DNA of 33,292 bases from a virus, in IMG/VR virus record IMGVR_UViG_3300035698_019983, positions 1-33,292 of that record. One strand, written 5' to 3'. Under the pieces are notes generated by a model that was not told where the DNA came from, searched no databases, and was given only the letters and a program-made list of their open reading frames with translations. Both the position numbers and the translations under genes were made by a program. Of this stretch, positions 29,819 to 33,292 are shown piece by piece (position 1 is the first letter of the stretch; every line of letters begins with the position of its first letter).

Positions 29819-29891
29819 GCATTTTCGCAGGGCAAGCAGACAAAAGAAAATATGAAGTTACAACCGATCCTATTTTAGCACGGATGGTCAA

Positions 29892-30095
29892 ATGATGATT
29901 GAAGTGACAAAAGTTGATGGTGAGCTGTTGGGCGTGCGCATTGAGTTGATCAAGTCGGTGGCACCGTTCACCACCGTTGATGGCAGCAAGTCGTGGAGTG
30001 AGCTAGAAATATCCGGCTACCGTTACCCCGTGGTGATACAAGAATCATATATCAAACTAGTAAAATTGCTCGACTCGCCCATGAGGATTCACTAA
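29892..30095 (+). CDS. FlbD-like small protein
   Basis: 67 aa. The sequence MMIEVTKVDGELLGVRIELI followed by KSVAPF and then a strand-turn-strand ending in YPVVIQESYIKLVKLL resembles the bacterial FlbD family: M-I-x-V-T-x-x-[DN]-G near the start and V-x-E-S near the end. FlbD-like proteins are small, single-domain and found in flagellar loci; their biochemical role is not settled. The phage copy may have been taken from a flagellated host. It converges with the endolysin by 4 nt. Confidence 0.5.
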   Translation: MMIEVTKVDGELLGVRIELIKSVAPFTTVDGSKSWSELEISGYRYPVVIQESYIKLVKLLDSPMRIH

Positions 30096-30442
30096 CCATA
30101 TATAAACATCTTCGGCTTTCCAGGCCGCATATCCAAATGCACGAACCCATCTGAAATACCGATTCCATTAAATTGCGTCATTGCTATCTGGACCAATTTA
30201 TAGCGGTCGAAAGACACCGATATATCTGCAGCCAAGCCCTTCATGTGATAGCTGTTTTCCGCACCGCCTACGGCCTTATTGTGGTCAGGGCACCGGTAGC
30301 CTGAAGTGACCACCATTGGCCCGAAATCATTCCTGACCATTTGCAGCCTATTTATAAATATCGGATTTATATTGTTATCGCATTTGCCGCATTTGCACGC
30401 GAATTCTGAAAGCTTAAAATTCTTGGTGATCTGGTCATTCAT
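30092..30442 (-). CDS. M15 peptidase endolysin
   Basis: 116 aa. The peptidase M15A core is complete: VTSGYRCPDHNKAVGG, SYHMKGLAADISV (His and Asp ligands in H-x6-D) and GFVHLDMRPG (His in H-x-D, catalytic/ligand). Such zinc enzymes cleave D-Ala-containing peptide cross-links of peptidoglycan. There is no signal peptide or separate binding domain, so it needs a holin for release. It is the only minus-strand gene in its plus-strand surroundings and lies far from the holin-like gene at the left edge. Confidence 0.85.
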   Translation of the reverse strand: MNDQITKNFKLSEFACKCGKCDNNINPIFINRLQMVRNDFGPMVVTSGYRCPDHNKAVGGAENSYHMKGLAADISVSFDRYKLVQIAMTQFNGIGISDGFVHLDMRPGKPKMFIYG

Positions 30443-30444
30443 GG

Positions 30445-30473
30445 TTTACATTTCTCCCCGTTAATAATAGATA
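30445..30473 (+). promoter_or_regulatory. Weak sigma70-like promoter candidate
   Basis: TTTACA (30445-30450) and TAGATA (30468-30473) are separated by 17 nt, 39 nt before the RHH gene start, in an AT-rich stretch. The -10 match is only partial. Confidence 0.3.
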
Positions 30474-30511
30474 TACAAGCACGTAATGCAAATAAAGGAA
30501 ACCCCTACCAT

Positions 30512-30703
30512 ATGAGCACACAAAAAACCAAGCGTCTGGTGGTTGATTTGCCGGCCCCGCTCCACGCCAAGTTTACCAGAATGATCGACCGCCACGGCCT
30601 GAAAAAAAAACGAGTTGTTGCCGACGTGCTTGACTACTGGATAACAAGAAACGAAGCCAACCCGCACTACTTTCAGTGGCTCAAAGAGAATAGAGAGAAG
30701 TGA
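30512..30703 (+). CDS. Ribbon-helix-helix-like DNA-binding protein
   Basis: 63 aa with AAAGGAAA upstream of ATG 30512. A basic arm and ribbon strand (TKRLVVDLPAPLHAKFTRMI) are followed by two helices (DRHGLKKKRVVADVLDYWIT). The V-D-L-P pattern and helix spacing are those of RHH regulators. It is likely a repressor or activator of the downstream replication operon. The stop overlaps the next GTG start. Confidence 0.65.
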   Translation: MSTQKTKRLVVDLPAPLHAKFTRMIDRHGLKKKRVVADVLDYWITRNEANPHYFQWLKENREK

Positions 30704-30930
30704 TTGACCTGGCTAAATATACCGGCGGTGCTTTGTCGACTGGTGACTATATAGCGATGGCCAAATATCGCGACCGGTCAAAGTGGTACTACCCAGATTG
30801 TCCGCTTGAAAAAAAACTCTGGAATATTATCGAACGTAAGCAAAAAATAGAACGCTACTACACCTATCCAATCACAGAAGAACTATTAAGGACACTCGAT
30901 GACTACGGATTTACAACAGGAATCTATTGA
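30700..30930 (+). CDS. 76-aa protein of unknown function in the recombination operon
   Basis: GTG 30700 overlaps the RHH gene stop. The sequence is aromatic-rich (YRDRSKWYYPDCPLEKKLWN, then ERYYTYPITEELLRTLDDYG), with a helical end. It overlaps the ERF gene start by 32 nt, so translation is coupled. A role in recombination or replication is suggested only by position; no family is recognised. Confidence 0.55.
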   Translation: MIDLAKYTGGALSTGDYIAMAKYRDRSKWYYPDCPLEKKLWNIIERKQKIERYYTYPITEELLRTLDDYGFTTGIY

Positions 30931-31579
30931 TCATGCAACGCACCACCTCGACACTGCACTGAGCAAGGCGCAGCAAGAATGTGCGAAGGTATTTAAGAAT
31001 GAAAAAAACCCGTTCCACAAATCATACTACGCCAACCTCGAGGCAGTCAAAAACGCAAGTGACGACGCACTGCAAAAAAACCAGCTCATGTTTACAAGTT
31101 GGCCAACTGATCATGGTCTTACGTGCCGGCTTTCTCATTTTTCAACTGGCCAGTCTCGCGAATGGGTTAGTCCGTATTTTATGGAAAAGAAAAACCCTCA
31201 GGCACTTGGTAGCTGTATTACTTATCTTCGCCGGTACAATCTTCTTAGTATATTGAACCTAGTGGCTGAAGACGACGAGGGTAATCATGCAAGCGGTAAA
31301 ACCGACGAGCCAAAGAAAGCCCCTGTCCAACCTGCCCTGCCCTCGGTTGTAAAAAATCCTACAACCCATGTTGTTTACGAGGGTACGCCGGAACAAAAAA
31401 AGCTACTCGCCGTAATATTTTCACGCGATGAGATCACATCAGTTGATATCAAGAAAGCCATCCACCTAGCCCTCATCAATTGGAAAGTAAAATGTGAAGA
31501 AATTGCAATGCACGACGCCGTCAGCAAAGCAGTTGAAATAATCGCATCCGGCGAAGACCTACCAACGGTTCCGTTTTGA
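30899..31579 (+). CDS. ERF-family single-strand annealing protein
   Basis: 226 aa. The ERF core is clear: a helical start (LDTALSKAQQECAKVFKNEK), the signature NPFHKSYYANLEAVKNA (residues 37-53), WVSPYFMEKKNPQALGSCI and TYLRRYNLLSILNLVAEDDE, which corresponds to the family's Q-x-x-G-S-x-x-T-Y-x-R-R-Y and D-D-E/D-G end. ERF proteins anneal complementary single strands for recombination-dependent replication and circularisation. The C-terminus (about 125-226) is a variable, Lys/Pro-rich linker and helix. SSB downstream is a usual partner. Confidence 0.88.
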   Translation: MTTDLQQESIDHATHHLDTALSKAQQECAKVFKNEKNPFHKSYYANLEAVKNASDDALQKNQLMFTSWPTDHGLTCRLSHFSTGQSREWVSPYFMEKKNPQALGSCITYLRRYNLLSILNLVAEDDEGNHASGKTDEPKKAPVQPALPSVVKNPTTHVVYEGTPEQKKLLAVIFSRDEITSVDIKKAIHLALINWKVKCEEIAMHDAVSKAVEIIASGEDLPTVPF

Positions 31580-31785
31580 CTGAAGACGACAAGACGATCA
31601 TAGGAATAAAGATACGGGGAACTCGTAAAACTAGGGAATGGTTTTCTCTCTTGGTGATTTTCCTCATCGTGGGTTTTTTACTTTCCATTATTGGTGGTGT
31701 GCAAGTTGTATTGTGTAGGGAAGCAAAGCCCGAAGCCACGGTGATGGAGTGTCTTAAGAATAGAACCATGAGGTTACAACGATGA
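31576..31785 (+). CDS. Small single-span membrane protein
   Basis: 69 aa from TTG 31576, overlapping the ERF stop. Charged N-terminus (TEDDKTIIGIKIRGTRKTR), one hydrophobic helix (SLLVIFLIVGFLLSIIGGV), then a short tail. No family is recognised. It is coupled to the next ORF, another membrane protein, so they may form a pair that acts at the inner membrane. Confidence 0.5.
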   Translation: MTEDDKTIIGIKIRGTRKTREWFSLLVIFLIVGFLLSIIGGVQVVLCREAKPEATVMECLKNRTMRLQR

Positions 31786-32060
31786 GTGAATTAGAATCGA
31801 AGACACTTTTGATGTTGGTATTGTTTGTTGTTTATTTGTGTATGAATTCAATCATTGATGGGAAAGATAAAGTGGAAAAAATAACTAGGTCAGTGTCGAT
31901 GGTACTTCTCTTCGTGGGTGTTTTACTTCTTAGCGGATGTACAACTACCGACTGCTTTATATGCCAGACCGAGTTGCAGCATTGTAGAGAAAAATTAGTA
32001 GAACAAGCAGACAAGCAATTAGCTCAAGAGATTAAGTGTTTGAATGTTGATAGGGATTGA
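31782..32060 (+). CDS. Membrane/lipoprotein-like protein
   Basis: 92 aa with two hydrophobic stretches: about 8-22 (LLMLVLFVVYLCMNS) and 38-52 (SVSMVLLFVGVLLLSGC). The second ends in a lipobox-like LLSGC, followed by a Cys-containing soluble tail (DCFICQTELQHC). A start at the internal Met (SM-VLLF) would give a standard short lipoprotein resembling an outer-membrane spanin; the full form is a double-spanning protein. Both alternatives are open. Confidence 0.5.
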   Translation: MSELESKTLLMLVLFVVYLCMNSIIDGKDKVEKITRSVSMVLLFVGVLLLSGCTTTDCFICQTELQHCREKLVEQADKQLAQEIKCLNVDRD

Positions 32061-32062
32061 AA

Positions 32063-32128
32063 TTGAAAACGACAATTAATTTTACAAAAGAAGAAGTGTT
32101 TCAAATAGTGTTTTGTGAGGATTCGTAA
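32063..32128 (+). CDS. Possible 21-aa peptide with TINFTKE N-terminus
   Basis: TTG 32063 (AGGGA upstream) starts LKTTINFTKEEVFQIVFCED and the stop overlaps the next start as TAATG. The same beginning, TINFTKE, recurs in the short ORF at 32768, within an 18-bp direct repeat. This favours a real short gene or a duplicated 5' end over chance. Function unknown. Confidence 0.4.
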   Translation: MKTTINFTKEEVFQIVFCEDS

Positions 32129-32778
32129 TGAACGCGTACCACGGTAGTCAAAAAATTAAAGACAAGTATCTGCATCGGGTGAAGGAACACGCCAGGCTTG
32201 ATCGCATCATCCAAGGAACGGGTTGGGACGGGACAAACGGATGTGCGATCGGGTGTATTTTTGAAGAGTACGACCATGACCTGGCCCCAAAAGAAATTGG
32301 AATGCCAATTTGGTTGGCGAAGGTTGTGGATAAATTCCACGAAGGTCAGTCTTTAGACAATGCTAAAAATTGGCCTGTTGTGGTTATTAACGCTATTAAA
32401 CCCGGTAAAAATCTCGAACTGGTTAAAGCGCCGTTTTTGATATTCGTACTTGAATCAACGCTGAAAACTTTTAATCATGATGATTTTCCTGCAGTAAAAC
32501 AATCAATCGATACGGTTGTAGAGCTATACAAAACAGGAGAAACAGACAAAGAAAAATTCAGGTCTGCTGCTGCTATTGCTGCTGCTATTGCTGCTGCTAT
32601 TGCTGCTGCTGCTGATGCTGCTGCTATTGCTGCTGCTATTGCTGCTGATGATTATGATGCTATTGCTGCTGCTGCTGATGCTGCTGCTATTGCTGCTGCT
32701 GATTATGATGCTTCACGGAAAGATACATACAAAATATTGGCAGACAAGTTGATTGAGATTATTGGATATGACAATTAA
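32128..32778 (+). CDS. Protein with a long Ala-rich trinucleotide-repeat segment
   Basis: 216 aa with GAGG upstream of ATG 32128. Residues 1-145 form an ordinary helical domain (NAYHGSQKIKDKYLHRVKEH; IGMPIWLAKVVDKFHEGQSL). Residues 147-195 are an imperfect repeat of Ala with Ile, Asp and Tyr (AAAIAAAIAAAADAAAIAAA), encoded largely by GCT, ATT, GAT and TAT codons, followed by a normal helical C-terminus (KILADKLIEIIGYDN). Similar Ala-rich repeats are known in phage and bacterial proteins of unknown role and should form a long helix or a pentapeptide-like coil. The repeat DNA is prone to length change. Confidence 0.65.
   Translation: MNAYHGSQKIKDKYLHRVKEHARLDRIIQGTGWDGTNGCAIGCIFEEYDHDLAPKEIGMPIWLAKVVDKFHEGQSLDNAKNWPVVVINAIKPGKNLELVKAPFLIFVLESTLKTFNHDDFPAVKQSIDTVVELYKTGETDKEKFRSAAAIAAAIAAAIAAAADAAAIAAAIAADDYDAIAAAADAAAIAAADYDASRKDTYKILADKLIEIIGYDN
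32566..32712 (+). repeat. GCT-rich trinucleotide microsatellite within a gene
   Basis: 147 bp made almost wholly of GCT units with ATT, GAT and TAT interspersed. All repeat units keep the reading frame, so length changes would add or remove residues without breaking the gene. Confidence 0.85.
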
Positions 32779-32799
32779 TTTTACAAAGGAGTGCGATCA

Positions 32800-33165
32800 A
32801 TGTTGAACAATTTTACAGGTATTGGAAACCTCGGGAAAAACCCAGAGCTACGCCACACAAACTCCGAGAAAGCAGTATGTAATTTCTCGATTGCCTGCAC
32901 CGAAGGCTCTGGCGAAAAGAAAATAGTAGAATGGGTTAACGTTGTGTGCTGGGAAAAAACAGCCGAGAACGTCCAGAAATTTCTAAAAAAGGGCTCAAAG
33001 GTTTATATTGAAGGCAGACTTGCCACAAGGAGCTGGGATCAAAAGGATGGGAAAAAAAGATACACCACGGAAGTTGTGGCTCGGCGCGTTATTTTTCTCG
33101 ATATCGCCGCTGATTCTCCTAAGGACACTACTACGCAAGATGCACTTGCTGATGTTAATTTTTAA
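32800..33165 (+). CDS. ssb: Single-stranded DNA-binding protein
   Basis: 121 aa from ATG 32800, with AAAGGAG 8 nt upstream; an in-frame GTG at 32791 overlaps that site. The OB-fold is typical: NNFTGIGNLGKNPELRHTNS, WVNVVCWEKTAENVQKFLKK, GSKVYIEGRLATRSWDQKDG, RYTTEVVARRVIFLD. It protects single strands during replication and works with the ERF protein. The C-terminus ends LADVNF rather than the classical DDDIPF, but keeps an acidic residue before a hydrophobic end, which may still bind partner proteins. Confidence 0.9.
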   Translation: MLNNFTGIGNLGKNPELRHTNSEKAVCNFSIACTEGSGEKKIVEWVNVVCWEKTAENVQKFLKKGSKVYIEGRLATRSWDQKDGKKRYTTEVVARRVIFLDIAADSPKDTTTQDALADVNF

Positions 33166-33256
33166 GGGCCGCCCAAGCGCCGATCTCGCCACGAAGTTGT
33201 GGCGGTCGGTATTCATCAAACCAAGATCAAAGCCCAAAGTGAGGTTTAGAAAATAA
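33152..33256 (+). CDS. Possible 34-aa basic peptide overlapping the SSB end
   Basis: ATG 33152, inside the SSB 3' end, starts MLIFKGRPSADLATKLWRSV and ends with many Lys and Arg (KPRSKPKVRFRK). The stop overlaps the next start as TAATG, the same coupling used elsewhere here, and this supports it. It is short and overlaps SSB by 14 nt, so it may be chance. Confidence 0.4.
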   Translation: MLIFKGRPSADLATKLWRSVFIKPRSKPKVRFRK

Positions 33257-33292
33257 TGTCTAACATTAAACACCTGCAAAGCAGAAGAGGGA
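33256..33292 (+). CDS. Start of an unidentified gene, cut by the window edge
   Basis: ATG 33256 begins MSNIKHLQSRRG and runs to the edge. A TGAGG site lies 14 nt upstream. Twelve residues are too few to identify it; downstream of SSB a nuclease, polymerase or primase gene would be usual. Confidence 0.5.
   Translation, partial: MSNIKHLQSRRG

Larger units (their letters stand above)
29582..29891. other. Divergent intergenic region with two terminator-like hairpins
   Basis: 310 nt without a recognisable gene, between the minus-strand helicase operon and the plus-strand FlbD-like gene. It contains the two hairpins listed separately. I see no strong promoter consensus. Confidence 0.5.
32071..32787. 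repeat. 18-bp direct repeats flanking the Ala-rich gene
   Basis: GACAATTAATTTTACAAA occurs exactly at 32071-32088 and 32770-32787, with a period of 699 bp, enclosing nearly the entire 217-codon gene between them. Such flanking repeats fit a gene gained or lost by recombination. Confidence 0.75.

Noticed and set aside
33008-33151. Longer version of the 34-aa ORF extending into SSB
   Set aside because: The extra codons are antiphase to a clear SSB gene and have no supporting start; only the final 34 codons are coupled to the next gene.

Overview
The window is a contiguous piece of a tailed double-stranded DNA phage genome. It contains a complete head and packaging module (small and large terminase, portal, scaffold, major capsid protein), connector and tail proteins, lysis genes and a replication/recombination module. 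No contractile-tail or tape-measure gene is visible, and several Gly/Gln-rich virion proteins resemble podovirus ejection proteins, so a short-tailed phage is most likely. The endolysin and the lipoprotein signals point to a Gram-negative host; the host genus cannot be told from the sequence. The right edge cuts a gene, so the genome continues there.

Layout. Positions 35-25543 form one long, tightly packed minus-strand block. Read in the direction of transcription it holds a 57-aa protein, a ParB-methyltransferase fusion, the small terminase, small ORFs, a NeuB-like sugar synthase, the large terminase, a zinc-ribbon protein, portal, an Acb2/Tad1-like hairpin protein, scaffold, capsid, decoration protein, a Maf/DUF115-like protein, connector and tail proteins, ejection-like proteins and a tail fibre. 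It ends with a cassette of a Gfo/Idh-like oxidoreductase, a SpsF-like cytidylyltransferase, a class III aminotransferase (with an HNH endonuclease inside it), a second Acb2/Tad1-like ORF and a GNAT acetyltransferase, followed by lysis membrane proteins. A 446-nt gene-free regulatory stretch (25544-25989) separates this block from short plus-strand early genes (25990-27100). A minus-strand replication pair follows (SF3 helicase and RuvC-like resolvase) with an AT-rich, iteron-flanked candidate origin between them. From 29892 to the right edge the genes are on the plus strand (FlbD-like protein, ribbon-helix-helix regulator, ERF annealing protein, small membrane proteins, Ala-rich repeat protein, SSB), interrupted by one minus-strand M15 endolysin.

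How it works together. The most interesting feature is a dispersed set of genes that together resemble a nonulosonic-acid (sialic-acid-like) pathway: sugar-acid synthase, CMP-sugar cytidylyltransferase, aminotransferase, oxidoreductase, N-acetyltransferase, and a Maf-like candidate transferase next to the capsid genes. I infer that the phage decorates its virion, or alters the host surface, with such a sugar. Two small proteins resemble the anti-CBASS/anti-Thoeris hairpin family.

Quality caution. At least four probable reading-frame breaks lie at A homopolymers, and three short duplications sit at gene junctions or within genes. Some may be sequencing or assembly errors, so claims of frameshifting should be checked against reads.
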